Shown here piece by piece: positions 17,469 through 26,254 of a DNA stretch of 64,000 bases. The DNA lies in the NCBI RefSeq assembly GCF_002119685.1, contig NZ_CP021108.1, positions 1,736,001-1,800,000 on the forward strand. The letters run 5' to 3'. The stretch's first letter is position 1. Every line of letters begins with the position of its first letter. The position numbers and the translations under genes were made by a program. Source of the DNA: Bordetella genomosp. 8 (GTDB lineage: Bacteria > Pseudomonadota > Gammaproteobacteria > Burkholderiales > Burkholderiaceae_B). The notes under the pieces were generated by a model. It was not told where the DNA came from. It did no database searches and saw only the letters and a list, made by a program, of their open reading frames with translations.

Positions 17469-19589
17469 ATGTCAGAGAGTCCCGCCGCCAACGCCGCCGC
17501 GCCCGATCCGCTCGCGGATCTGAATCCCAGCCAGCGCGAGGCCGCCGAATACGGCGCCGCGCCGGAAGGTGCCGGCCCGCTGCTGGTCATCGCCGGCGCG
17601 GGATCCGGCAAGACCAGCACGCTGGCGCACCGTGTGGCCTATCTGATCCTGAAGGGCGCCGATCCGCAGCGCATCCTGCTGCTGACGTTTTCGCGCCGCG
17701 CGTCCATCGAAATGGAGCGCCGGGCGGGCGCGGTCCTGCAGAAGGTGCTGCGGCAGCAGGGCCAATACGGTGGCATCGGGGCGGGGATGACACCGCCCGC
17801 GCTGCCTTGGGCGGGTACCTTCCATGCCATCGGCGCGCGCCTGCTGCGTGAATTCGCGCCTCGCATCGGGCTGGCCGAGGCCTTCACCGTGCACGATCGG
17901 GGCGATTCCGAGGACCTGATGGGCATGCTGCGCCACGAGCTCGGATTGTCTTCGACGGAATCGCGTTTCCCACTGAAGGGCACCTGCCTGTCGATCTATT
18001 CGCGCGTGGTGAACAGCCAGTCGCCGCTGGACGGCATCCTGAAGGACGTCTACCCGTGGTGCGCCCAATGGGAAGAGCAACTCAAGCGCCTGTTCCGCGC
18101 GTATGTGGAAGCCAAGCAGTCGCAGCAGGTGCTCGATTACGACGATCTGCTGCTCTACTGGTCGGAGATGATGTCGCATCCCGAAATCGCCGCCGACGTG
18201 GGCGGGCGCTTCGACCATGTCATGGTGGACGAATACCAGGATACGAATCGCCTGCAGGCCGCCATCCTGCTGGGGATGAAGCCCGACGGCAAGGGGCTGA
18301 CGGTGGTGGGCGACGATGCCCAGGCCATCTATTCCTTCCGCGCGGCCACCGTACGCAACATCCTGGATTTTCCCGGGCAGTTCAGCGCCGCGCCCGGCCA
18401 GCCGCGGGCCAAGGTCGTCACGCTGGAGCGCAATTACCGGTCGACCCAGCCCATCCTGGACGCTTCCAACGCCGTCATCGCGCAGGCGCGCGAACGGCAC
18501 GCCAAGCAGCTGTGGACGGAGCGCAAGTCGTCCAACCTGCCCAAGCTGGTCACGGTAAGCGATGAAGCCGGCCAGGCCCGCTGGGTGGCCGACCAGGTGC
18601 TGGCCCAGCGTGAAGCCGGCGCTACGCTGAAGTCGCAGGCGGTGCTGTTCCGCGCTTCAGGACACAGCGCGGCCGTGGAACTGGAGCTCACGCGGCGCAA
18701 TATTCCCTTCGTCAAATTCGGCGGCCTGCGTTTCCTGGAAGCCGCGCACATCAAGGATCTGCTGGCGCTGCTGCGATGGGCGCAGAATCCGCGCGGGCGG
18801 ATGTCGGGTTTTCGTGTGGCGCAACTCGTGCCCGGCATCGGGCCCGCGACGGCCGGCAAGCTGCTGGACGCGATGGACGCCGCCACGGATCCACTGGCGG
18901 CAATGGACGGCTTCAAGCCCGGCAATGCAGCGCGCGAGGACTGGCAGGCATTCGCACAGGTGTACAAGGACTTGTGCACCCCGTCCCTGGCATGGCCGGC
19001 CGACCTGGACATCGCCTTGCGCTGGTACGCGCCGCACCTGGAGCGCCTGTACGAGGATGCCCGCGTGCGCAAGTCGGACCTGGACCAGTTGGCGCGCATC
19101 GCCGCCGGCTACGGCTCGCGCGAACGCTTCCTGACGGAGCTGACGCTGGATCCTCCGGACGCCACCAGCGCCGAATCCGGCGCGCCGCTGCGCGACGAAG
19201 ACTACATGATCCTGTCGACCATCCATTCCGCCAAGGGACAGGAGTGGAAGTCGGTCTACGTGCTGAACGTGGTGGATGGCTGCATCCCCTCCGACATGGC
19301 CACCGGGTCGGCGGAAGAGATCGAGGAAGAACGCCGCCTGCTGTATGTCGCGATGACGCGCGCCAAGGAGGACCTGCACCTGATCGTGCCGCAGCGCTTC
19401 TATGTGCACCAGCAGACGGGCATGGGTGATCGCCACGTATACGGATCGCGCACGCGCTTCATTCCCGACGGCATGGCGCCGCTGTTCGAGTTCCTGCCCA
19501 AGCTGCCGGAACTTCCGGCGTCGCGCGCCGCCGCGCCGGCGCCCGTCACCCAGCTGGATGTGGGCGCCAGGCTGCGCAAGCTGTTCTGA
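17469..19589 (+). CDS. ATP-dependent DNA helicase, UvrD/Rep superfamily 1
   Basis: A 706-residue SF1A helicase. Motifs in order: the Q-type N terminus LNPSQREAAEYG, Walker A GAGSGKTSTLAHR, TFHAIGARLLREF, DEYQDTN, VVGDDAQAIYSFRAA, ERNYRSTQPIL, TIHSAKGQEWKSVYVLNV and RRLLYVAMTRAKEDL. It is shorter in the C-terminal third than classical UvrD and closer in length to Rep or PcrA. No strong ribosome site precedes the ATG at 17469; an in-frame ATG at 17433 is the alternative. It probably unwinds DNA in repair or replication restart; no neighbour gives a specific role. Confidence 0.88.
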   Translation: MSESPAANAAAPDPLADLNPSQREAAEYGAAPEGAGPLLVIAGAGSGKTSTLAHRVAYLILKGADPQRILLLTFSRRASIEMERRAGAVLQKVLRQQGQYGGIGAGMTPPALPWAGTFHAIGARLLREFAPRIGLAEAFTVHDRGDSEDLMGMLRHELGLSSTESRFPLKGTCLSIYSRVVNSQSPLDGILKDVYPWCAQWEEQLKRLFRAYVEAKQSQQVLDYDDLLLYWSEMMSHPEIAADVGGRFDHVMVDEYQDTNRLQAAILLGMKPDGKGLTVVGDDAQAIYSFRAATVRNILDFPGQFSAAPGQPRAKVVTLERNYRSTQPILDASNAVIAQARERHAKQLWTERKSSNLPKLVTVSDEAGQARWVADQVLAQREAGATLKSQAVLFRASGHSAAVELELTRRNIPFVKFGGLRFLEAAHIKDLLALLRWAQNPRGRMSGFRVAQLVPGIGPATAGKLLDAMDAATDPLAAMDGFKPGNAAREDWQAFAQVYKDLCTPSLAWPADLDIALRWYAPHLERLYEDARVRKSDLDQLARIAAGYGSRERFLTELTLDPPDATSAESGAPLRDEDYMILSTIHSAKGQEWKSVYVLNVVDGCIPSDMATGSAEEIEEERRLLYVAMTRAKEDLHLIVPQRFYVHQQTGMGDRHVYGSRTRFIPDGMAPLFEFLPKLPELPASRAAAPAPVTQLDVGARLRKLF

Positions 19590-19654
19590 GCCCGCGCCGC
19601 CATGCCGGACTCGCCGAAGCTAGCACCGGCCGGTCGACCGGCCGGCGCATCCAC

Positions 19655-19891
19655 TTACTTCTTGTCGCCGCTCTTGTCGTGCTTGGCCTTCCAATCCACG
19701 TCATCCTTGGACGTGGAAACCTTGCGGTCCATCTTTTCCGCGACGCTCGGCGAAATCGGATCGCTGGCAGGAAAGGTTTCCTCGATGGCTTCGTCCAGGG
19801 ATTCCTGGTAGGTAGGCGCCTTGTCGTGCGTATGATCGGCATCCTTGCCGGTCTTTTCCTGGCGGCCTTGTTTCGAATTTCCTTGCGTCAT
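19655..19891 (-). CDS. Small hydrophilic protein with ETFPASDP motif
   Basis: A 78-residue, very charged protein (many Lys, Asp, Glu), with no membrane segment. The central SLDEAIEETFPASDPISPS matches a motif seen in many small proteobacterial proteins of unknown function. GGGAGAA precedes the ATG at 19891 at good spacing. It lies convergent with the helicase gene and is upstream of the second DUF72 gene's 3' end. A stress or desiccation role is a guess from composition only. Confidence 0.75.
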   Translation of the reverse strand: MTQGNSKQGRQEKTGKDADHTHDKAPTYQESLDEAIEETFPASDPISPSVAEKMDRKVSTSKDDVDWKAKHDKSGDKK

Positions 19892-20072
19892 GACGTTCTC
19901 CCTTCGGCGTGGCGGATCGGCCCGCACCGATCGCCGCGTTATGTTGAGGACCGGCGCCTGGGTGCTTCCCAGGACGCCACCGCCTGCCCAGCAGCAAACC
20001 GCATGCCTCCAGCGTGTTCGCCCGGGCGCGCCGCCGTCGCCCCGCGTTCCGGCGTCGCGCGCTCGGCCGGCG

Positions 20073-21005
20073 TCAGTCCGGCACCGGCTCCATCGGCAGC
20101 CGCAGCGCGCTCATCAACGCGCGGGCGTCGCGGGGCGCCATCACCTTCATGTCATTGTCGAAATAGCAATAGACGTCGCGCGGCCCCCGAGCGTCAGGTG
20201 TCGCCGGCGTGCGCGGACCCGCCAGCCGCGCCCCGCGCGGCGTCGCCCCGCGTGCCCAGGCCGCGATGCGGCGCGCCCAGTCCGCGATCGCCGAAGCGCT
20301 GTAGCCGCTGCTGTACAAAGCCTGGTCGCCATGCAGGCGGATATAGGCGAAGTCGGCCGTGGCGTCTTCCAGCAAGGGCCACTTGCCGGCCGTATCGGCC
20401 GTCACCAGCGCGATGCCGCGCCGCCTGAGCGCGTCGACGAATTGCGGACAGGCAAAACTGGGATGGCGAACCTCCACGGCGTGGCGCAGCGGGCGCCGCG
20501 CGTCGGTCTCGGTCAGGTCGCGGCCATCGAGTCGCGCGCCATGCCGGCGGGCCATGCGCGCCGCGGCGACGGTATCGCGCGGCAGCATGTCCAGGAAGGG
20601 TTCGACGCGGCCGGCGTCCCATTGCAGGGTAGGCGGAAACTGCCAGAGGAAGGGCCCGAGCTTTTCGCGCAAGGCCAGCACGCCGGACGCGAAGAAGTTC
20701 GCCAGCGGTTCGTCCAGCTTGCGCAGCCGCAGGGTATGTGTGATGTACCGCGGGCCCTTTACCGCGAAGACGAAACCACCCGGCGTCTCATCGCGCCAAT
20801 GCTCGAAGAACGCCGGCTTCTGCAGCGAGTAGAAAGTGCCATTGATTTCAACGGTGCAGACCTTGCGCGAGGCATAGGCCAGCTCACGGTCCTGAGGCAG
20901 GTCGTCGGGATAGAAGTGGCCGCGCCATGGCGCATAGCGCCAGCCCGAAATGCCGATGCGTACGGCGCCGCTTGCGCGGCCAGGTCCTTGCCTGTGTTCA
21001 GCCAT
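20073..21005 (-). CDS. DUF72 domain protein (YecE-like), second copy
   Basis: 310 residues of the DUF72 family: VRIGISGWRYAPWRGHFYP, VCTVEINGTFYSLQKPAFFE, GFVFAVKGPRYITH, LWQFPPTLQWD and AYIRLHGDQALYSSGYS. It is a more canonical member than the one at 15733-16704 and clearly a different subgroup. It is divergent from corA, whose start lies 155 bases away. The function is unknown. Confidence 0.88.
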   Translation of the reverse strand: MAEHRQGPGRASGAVRIGISGWRYAPWRGHFYPDDLPQDRELAYASRKVCTVEINGTFYSLQKPAFFEHWRDETPGGFVFAVKGPRYITHTLRLRKLDEPLANFFASGVLALREKLGPFLWQFPPTLQWDAGRVEPFLDMLPRDTVAAARMARRHGARLDGRDLTETDARRPLRHAVEVRHPSFACPQFVDALRRRGIALVTADTAGKWPLLEDATADFAYIRLHGDQALYSSGYSASAIADWARRIAAWARGATPRGARLAGPRTPATPDARGPRDVYCYFDNDMKVMAPRDARALMSALRLPMEPVPD

Positions 21006-21082
21006 GCGTGGGTTCCATACGGGACAATGTCAGGCAAGGCCGCTGCAAGCGCCATGCCGTGCCCGGGCGTCATGCACCCCGG

Positions 21083-21091
21083 TGCTATCAT
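21083..21091 (+). promoter_or_regulatory. Possible extended -10 promoter for corA
   Basis: TGCTATCAT gives an extended -10 element 70 bases before the corA ATG, in the divergent gap with the DUF72 gene. No good -35 hexamer is seen, which is tolerated in extended -10 promoters. The gap is otherwise GC-rich and I see no Mg-sensing leader with confidence. Confidence 0.3.
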
Positions 21092-21160
21092 CGTCGGCTG
21101 CTCGAAACGGACCGGTGGCCACACGGCGCGGCACGTGTCGAAAGCCATGAAGGAATTGCC

Positions 21161-22228
21161 ATGCAGGAACCCGAAGCACTCTCTTCCGCGCATCGCGACG
21201 CTGGCGGTCCGGATGCGGCGCCCGCCACGGGTGCGGCCACGCCCGGCACCGAATACAACGGCGAGGTCGTCGCTTCGATCTCCTACGTGAAAGGCCGGCG
21301 CGATGTCGCCGTGCCCATCGAGCAGATCCATTCCTATGTGGGCCAATCGGAACGCCTGTTATGGCTGGGCGTGAAGAATCCGCATCCCGAGTTGCTGACG
21401 CGCGTGGGCGAAGAACTGCAGCTGGGGCCGAAGGCCATGGAGGAAATCCATGAACCCCACAAGCGCCCGAAGATCATCGATTACGGCAATGTCGTGCTGG
21501 TGGTCGCGGTGACGCTGGAAGTGGACGGCGACCGGCCGCTGTTCGGCGAAACGCAACTGATCATCGGCAACGGTTTCCTCTTCACGGTGCGGCGCGGATC
21601 GACGGCGCCCTACAGCGCGCTGCGCGAACGCCTGGAAGCGGCACCGGAGCTGCTGGCGCGCGGCAGCGATTACGTCGCCTCGGAGCTGCTCGATTTCCTG
21701 GTCGACCGCTATGTGCAGGGCGTCACCAAGCTGGAAGCGGTGGTGGAAAACGCGGAACAGAAACTCCTGATCCGCGGCGCCAAGGACACGGACATCCGCA
21801 GGCTTTACCGGCAGCGGCGCGATCTGCTGCGCATCCATAACGCGATCGCGCCGATGTCGGAGATCTGCCGGCGCCTGGCTCGCGTTGAAATGACGGCCAT
21901 CGACGAGCATGCCCGCCCGTATTTCGCGGAAGTGGCTGACCGGGTGACGCGCATCGACGAACTGGTGGCGGCGCTGCGCGATGCCCTGGCCTTTGCGTTC
22001 GAGGCCAGCCTGATGATCGGGCAATCGCAGCAGAACGACACGACCCGCCGCCTGGCGTCGTGGGCCGCCATCCTGGCGGTGCCGACGGCCGTGGCGGGCA
22101 TCTACGGAATGAACTTCCAGCACATGCCTGAGCTGAGCTGGGAATATGGTTACCCCGTCACGTTGGCCGGAATAGGGCTGGCGTGCGGGCTGTTGTATTG
22201 GCGTTTTCGGAGAGCAGGGTGGTTGTGA
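21161..22228 (+). CDS. corA: Magnesium/cobalt transporter CorA family
   Basis: Pentameric channel for divalent cations (355 residues). A long cytoplasmic, helical N-terminal domain is followed by two C-terminal membrane segments with the signature YGMNFQHMPE between them (Gly316-Met317-Asn318). The last segment ends with WRFRRAGWL, a basic tail usual in the family. The ATG at 21161 follows AAGGAATT; longer in-frame extensions cross the promoter region. The nuclease gene downstream overlaps its end. Confidence 0.92.
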   Translation: MQEPEALSSAHRDAGGPDAAPATGAATPGTEYNGEVVASISYVKGRRDVAVPIEQIHSYVGQSERLLWLGVKNPHPELLTRVGEELQLGPKAMEEIHEPHKRPKIIDYGNVVLVVAVTLEVDGDRPLFGETQLIIGNGFLFTVRRGSTAPYSALRERLEAAPELLARGSDYVASELLDFLVDRYVQGVTKLEAVVENAEQKLLIRGAKDTDIRRLYRQRRDLLRIHNAIAPMSEICRRLARVEMTAIDEHARPYFAEVADRVTRIDELVAALRDALAFAFEASLMIGQSQQNDTTRRLASWAAILAVPTAVAGIYGMNFQHMPELSWEYGYPVTLAGIGLACGLLYWRFRRAGWL

Positions 22229-22863
22229 AGGCAGGACGGGCGGTACGGGGATTGAACACGGTATTGCGGCGTATGGGCGTGTCACGGCCCATCGTCGCGG
22301 TGGTTACCGCGGTGGCGAGCGTAGGCGTGGCGTATTGCTCGTCGTCGCGCGGTCCGGCGGTAAGGACCGAAACCGCGTACACCCTGGAAGGCCGCATCGT
22401 CCGTGTCGCCGACGGCGATACGGTCACGCTGCTGGGCGCCAATAATCGCCAGTACAAGATCCGGCTGGCCAGCATCGACGCGCCGGAAACCGGCCATGGC
22501 AAGGAAAAGCCGGGCCAACCCTTTGCCCAGGCTTCGCGGCAGCACCTGGAAAGCCTGGTGGCCGGGCGGACGCTGACGGCGCGCTGCTACGAGCAGGACC
22601 GTTATGGCCGCGACGTGTGCGACCTGCCGGCGGCCGACGGGGAAACCGCCAACCGCAAGCAGGTGGCCGCGGGGTATGCCTGGGCCAATACCACGCGCCA
22701 TGGCGAATATCTGCGCGACGCCACGCTGCCCGCCGCCGAACGCGCGGCGCGCGAGGCGCGCAAGGGGCTGTGGGCGCAGCCCGGCGCGATCGAGCCCTGG
22801 GTGTGGCGGTTCCAGTGCTGGAACGAGCGCAAGTGCGCGGTCGCCGGCTCGTCCCAGCCCTGA
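22219..22863 (+). CDS. Thermonuclease-like (SNase) protein, exported or anchored
   Basis: Staphylococcal-nuclease fold protein of about 214 residues. The N terminus has a basic stretch then a hydrophobic segment (VSRPIVAVVTAVASVGVAY) that could be a signal or anchor. The nuclease core has GRIVRVADGDTVTLLG, IRLASIDAPETGHGKEKPGQ with the Ca-binding Asp and catalytic Glu, and YEQDRYGRDVCDL with the second active Arg. No ATG fits well; I chose GTG 22219 because CGGAGAGC lies just before it. Alternatives are GTG 22183 and ATG 22273. It overlaps the corA end and is probably co-expressed. Confidence 0.8.
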   Translation: MVVKAGRAVRGLNTVLRRMGVSRPIVAVVTAVASVGVAYCSSSRGPAVRTETAYTLEGRIVRVADGDTVTLLGANNRQYKIRLASIDAPETGHGKEKPGQPFAQASRQHLESLVAGRTLTARCYEQDRYGRDVCDLPAADGETANRKQVAAGYAWANTTRHGEYLRDATLPAAERAAREARKGLWAQPGAIEPWVWRFQCWNERKCAVAGSSQP

Positions 22864-23037
22864 CCTTCCCGAACCCTCCCGCACCCGAACTCCCCGCCAC
22901 CCTGAACCTCGACGGCGGGGCCAGGGATTACCCCCGGTTCCTCACTGGCGGCGATCGACCGGCGGCCAATCCGGCCTATATCGAGGGCCAGTTTGCTATC
23001 CTTGCCGCGACATCGACTTGCGGCGGGATCGGGGCAA

Positions 23038-25275
23038 ATGGGGAGCATCAGGCGGCTTTGGGTCACGGCGGCGCTTTGCGTCGCCGCACTGGCGGGCTGC
23101 GGGCAGGAAAGCCCGATCAACAGCCCCTATCCGTCCGGTGCGGAAAAGGACAACACGCTTTACACCGCCTTTACCCGCAATTCGCCGAAATTTCTGGATC
23201 CGGCCAGCTCGTATTCGGTGGACGAGACGCCGTTCACCTATAACGTCTATGAGCCGCTGTACGGCTACGACTACCTGGCCAGGCCGTACAAGCTGATCCC
23301 GCGCGCCGCCGCGGCCATCGACGTTCCCACCTATCTGGACGCGCAGGGCAAGGTGCTGCCGCAGGACGCGCCCGGCCAGAGCATCGCCGAAAGCGTCTAC
23401 GAAATCCCCATCCGTCCGGGCATCCGCTTCCAGCCGCATCCCGCCTTCGCCCGCGATGCCGACGGCCGCTACGCGTATTTCCCCCTGCGTCCCGGCGAAC
23501 TCGACGACAAGTCGGCGATCCCGGACTTTCCGCAAACGGGCACGCGCGAGCTGACCGCCGACGACTACGTGTATGCCTTCCGCCGGCTGGCCAGTCCGCG
23601 CATCGTCTCGCCCATCTATTCCTTGATGGCCGATTATGTGATCGGCATGAAGGACTACGGCGACCGCCTGCGCGCGCTGGATCAGCAGGCGCGCGCCAAG
23701 CTGCCGCCGGATGCGCGCGACCTGCCCTGGCTGGACCTGCGGCAGATCGGCTTCGACGGCGTCACCGCGCCGGATCCGCATACCCTGCGCATCCGCATCA
23801 AGGGCAAGTATCCGCAGTTCAAGTACTGGCTGGCCATGACGTTCACCGCGCCGGTGCCCTGGGAAGCCGAGCGCTTCTACAGCCAGCCCGGCATGGCTAC
23901 GCGCAACCTGTCCTTGAACACGTGGCCGGTGGGCACGGGGCCCTACATGATGGTGGAGTCGCTGCAGAACCGCCGCCACGTGCTGGCGCGCAATCCGAAC
24001 TTCCATGGCGAACCCTATCCCTGCGATGGCGAGCCGTCGGATCGCGCTGCCGGTCGCCTGGCCGATTGCGGCAAGCCCACGCCCTTCATCGATCGGGTGG
24101 TGTTCAGCATCGAAAAGGAGTCCACCCCGCTGAGCGGCAAGTTCATGCAGGGCTATTACGACATACCGCAGGTCGAGCGCGGCGAATACGGCGTCGCCAT
24201 GCTGGTGGCCGCCGGCGATTCGCCCGACAAGGCCGCGCGCTATCGCGAACATGGCATCCAGCTGCCCACCACGGTGGAAACGCAGAACTGGTACATGGGC
24301 TTCAACTGGAACGACCCCGTGGTGGGCAAGGGCGACACGCCCGAGAAGCAGGCGCGCAATCGCAAGCTGCGGCAGGCGATCAGCATCGCATTCGACTGGG
24401 AGGAGTACATCGCCATCTTCGAGAACAGCCAGGCGGCGGTGGCCTATGGTCCCGTGCCGCCCGGCGTGCTGGGCTACAAGGCCGCTCCGGAAGGCATCAA
24501 TCCGGTGGTCTACGACACGGTGGACGGCAAGCCGGTACGCAAGTCCATCGAGCTGGCCAGGAAGCTGCTGGCCGAGGCCGGCTATCCCGGCGGCCGCGAC
24601 GCCGTGACGGGCGAACCGCTGGTGCTGCACTACGACGCCATGACCGGCATGGGCGCCAGCCCGATGTTCGACTGGATACGCCGCCAGCTGGACAAGCTCG
24701 GCATCCAGCTGGACGTGCGGTCCACCGACTACAGCCGCTTCCAGGACAAGATGCGGCGGGGCACGGCGCAGATGTTCCTGTGGGGCTGGAACGCGGATTA
24801 TCCGGACGCGGAGAACTTCCTGTTCCTGCTGTACGGCCCCAACGCGAAGGCGACGTCGGGTGGCGAGAACGCGTCGAATTATGAGAATCCGGAGTTCGAC
24901 AAGCTGTTCGACCAGATGAAATTCCTGGACGACGGGCCCGAGAAGGCGGCGATCATCGATCGCATGGTGGCCATCGTGCAGCGCGACGCGCCGTGGATGT
25001 TCGGCTATTTCCCGATGTCCGGCGGGGCTTACCAGCAATGGGTGGGCAACGCCAAGCCGACGCAGATGGTGCGCAACACCCTGCAGTACATGAAGCTCGA
25101 TCCCGCGCTGCGGGTGCGCAAGATAGATGAATGGAATCGGCCCATCTGGTGGCCGCTGGCCCTGCTGGCCTTGCTGATCGCGCTGGCGATATGGCCTTCC
25201 TACCGCGCCATACGCAGGCGAGAAAAGCAGACGGCATTCGGCGATCGCGCCGCTTCCACCGGGGAATCGACATGA
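23038..25275 (+). CDS. Peptide ABC transporter substrate-binding lipoprotein (family 5)
   Basis: Extracytoplasmic solute receptor of the oligopeptide type, long for the family at 745 residues. The lipoprotein signal ends at VAALAGC. The body shows the SBP_bac_5 features NTWPVGTGPYMMVE, NRKLRQAISIAFDWEEY and MQFLWGWNADYPDAENF-like MFLWGWNADYPDAEN. Unusually, a hydrophobic segment (WWPLALLALLIALAIW) followed by a basic tail sits at the C terminus, which would anchor the end of the protein in the inner membrane. The first gene of a four-gene operon; its stop overlaps the permease start as ATGA. Confidence 0.88.
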   Translation: MGSIRRLWVTAALCVAALAGCGQESPINSPYPSGAEKDNTLYTAFTRNSPKFLDPASSYSVDETPFTYNVYEPLYGYDYLARPYKLIPRAAAAIDVPTYLDAQGKVLPQDAPGQSIAESVYEIPIRPGIRFQPHPAFARDADGRYAYFPLRPGELDDKSAIPDFPQTGTRELTADDYVYAFRRLASPRIVSPIYSLMADYVIGMKDYGDRLRALDQQARAKLPPDARDLPWLDLRQIGFDGVTAPDPHTLRIRIKGKYPQFKYWLAMTFTAPVPWEAERFYSQPGMATRNLSLNTWPVGTGPYMMVESLQNRRHVLARNPNFHGEPYPCDGEPSDRAAGRLADCGKPTPFIDRVVFSIEKESTPLSGKFMQGYYDIPQVERGEYGVAMLVAAGDSPDKAARYREHGIQLPTTVETQNWYMGFNWNDPVVGKGDTPEKQARNRKLRQAISIAFDWEEYIAIFENSQAAVAYGPVPPGVLGYKAAPEGINPVVYDTVDGKPVRKSIELARKLLAEAGYPGGRDAVTGEPLVLHYDAMTGMGASPMFDWIRRQLDKLGIQLDVRSTDYSRFQDKMRRGTAQMFLWGWNADYPDAENFLFLLYGPNAKATSGGENASNYENPEFDKLFDQMKFLDDGPEKAAIIDRMVAIVQRDAPWMFGYFPMSGGAYQQWVGNAKPTQMVRNTLQYMKLDPALRVRKIDEWNRPIWWPLALLALLIALAIWPSYRAIRRREKQTAFGDRAASTGEST

Positions 25276-26249
25276 CCGCATACATCATCCGCCGGCTCCT
25301 GTACGGCATCCTGATCCTGATCGGGGTGAACCTGTTCACCTTCCTGCTGTTCTTCGCGGTCAACACACCGGACGACATGGCGCGGCTGTCGATAGGCGGG
25401 CAGCGCGTCAGCCAGGACGCCATCGAGAAATGGAAGGCCGAACGGGGCTACGACAAGCCGCTGTTCTTGAACACGACGTCCGATGGCGCCTCGCGCTTCA
25501 CCGACACCATCTTCTACCAGAGGTCCGTACCCTTGCTGCGCATGGACTTCGGCGCGTCGGACGCCGGCCGCGACATCGGCCGCGAGATACGCACGCGCAT
25601 GTGGCCCAGCTTGGCGCTGGCGGTGCCGACCTTCGTGCTTGGCCTGTGGGCGAGCATCGCGTTTTCGCTGCTGCTGGTGTTCTTCCGCGCCACCCGGCTG
25701 GATTTCTGGGGCGTAGTGCTCTGCGTGGTCCTGCTGTCGATATCGGGGCTGTTCTACATCATCGCGGGCCAATGGATGTTTTCCAAGATACTGAGCCTGG
25801 TGCCGTATTCCGGCTATGCGGGCGGCCTGGACGCGGTCAAGTTCCTGGCGCTGCCGGTGGCCGTCGCGGTGGTGTCGCGCCTGGGGCCGGAAGCGCGTTT
25901 CTACCGCACCCTGTTCCTGGAGGAAATCGGCAAGGACTATGTGCGTACTGCCCGCGCCAAGGGGCTGACCGAGACGGCGGTGCTGTTCCGCCATGTGCTG
26001 CGCAATGCCCTGCTGCCCATACTGACCGGCACCGTTGCCACGCTGCCCCTGCTGTTCATGGGCAGCCTGATCGCCGAATCGTTCTTCGGCATTCCCGGCC
26101 TGGGCAGCTACACGATAGACGCCATCAACGCGCAGGATTTCTCCATCGTGCGGGCCATGGTTTTCCTGGGATCGGCGCTGTACATCGTCGGCCTGATCCT
26201 GGCCGATATCTCCTACACGCTGGCTGATCCCCGCGTGCGTTTCGAGTAA
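25272..26249 (+). CDS. Peptide ABC transporter permease (YejB/DppB-like)
   Basis: A 325-residue inner-membrane permease of the DppB type, starting with YIIRRLLYGILILIGVNLFTF, the usual first segment. The cytoplasmic EAA loop is EEIGKDYVRTARAKGLTETAVLFRH, where it contacts the ATPase. The C-terminal GSLIAESFFGIPGLGSYTIDAI is typical. It overlaps the binding-protein stop by four bases (ATGA) and is five bases from the next permease, so the operon is tightly coupled. Confidence 0.92.
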   Translation: MTAYIIRRLLYGILILIGVNLFTFLLFFAVNTPDDMARLSIGGQRVSQDAIEKWKAERGYDKPLFLNTTSDGASRFTDTIFYQRSVPLLRMDFGASDAGRDIGREIRTRMWPSLALAVPTFVLGLWASIAFSLLLVFFRATRLDFWGVVLCVVLLSISGLFYIIAGQWMFSKILSLVPYSGYAGGLDAVKFLALPVAVAVVSRLGPEARFYRTLFLEEIGKDYVRTARAKGLTETAVLFRHVLRNALLPILTGTVATLPLLFMGSLIAESFFGIPGLGSYTIDAINAQDFSIVRAMVFLGSALYIVGLILADISYTLADPRVRFE

Positions 26250-26254
26250 GCGCC

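Noticed and set aside
22996..25281. A 761-codon minus-strand frame
   Set aside because: Antisense shadow of the peptide-binding lipoprotein gene, which is clearly coding by family motifs.
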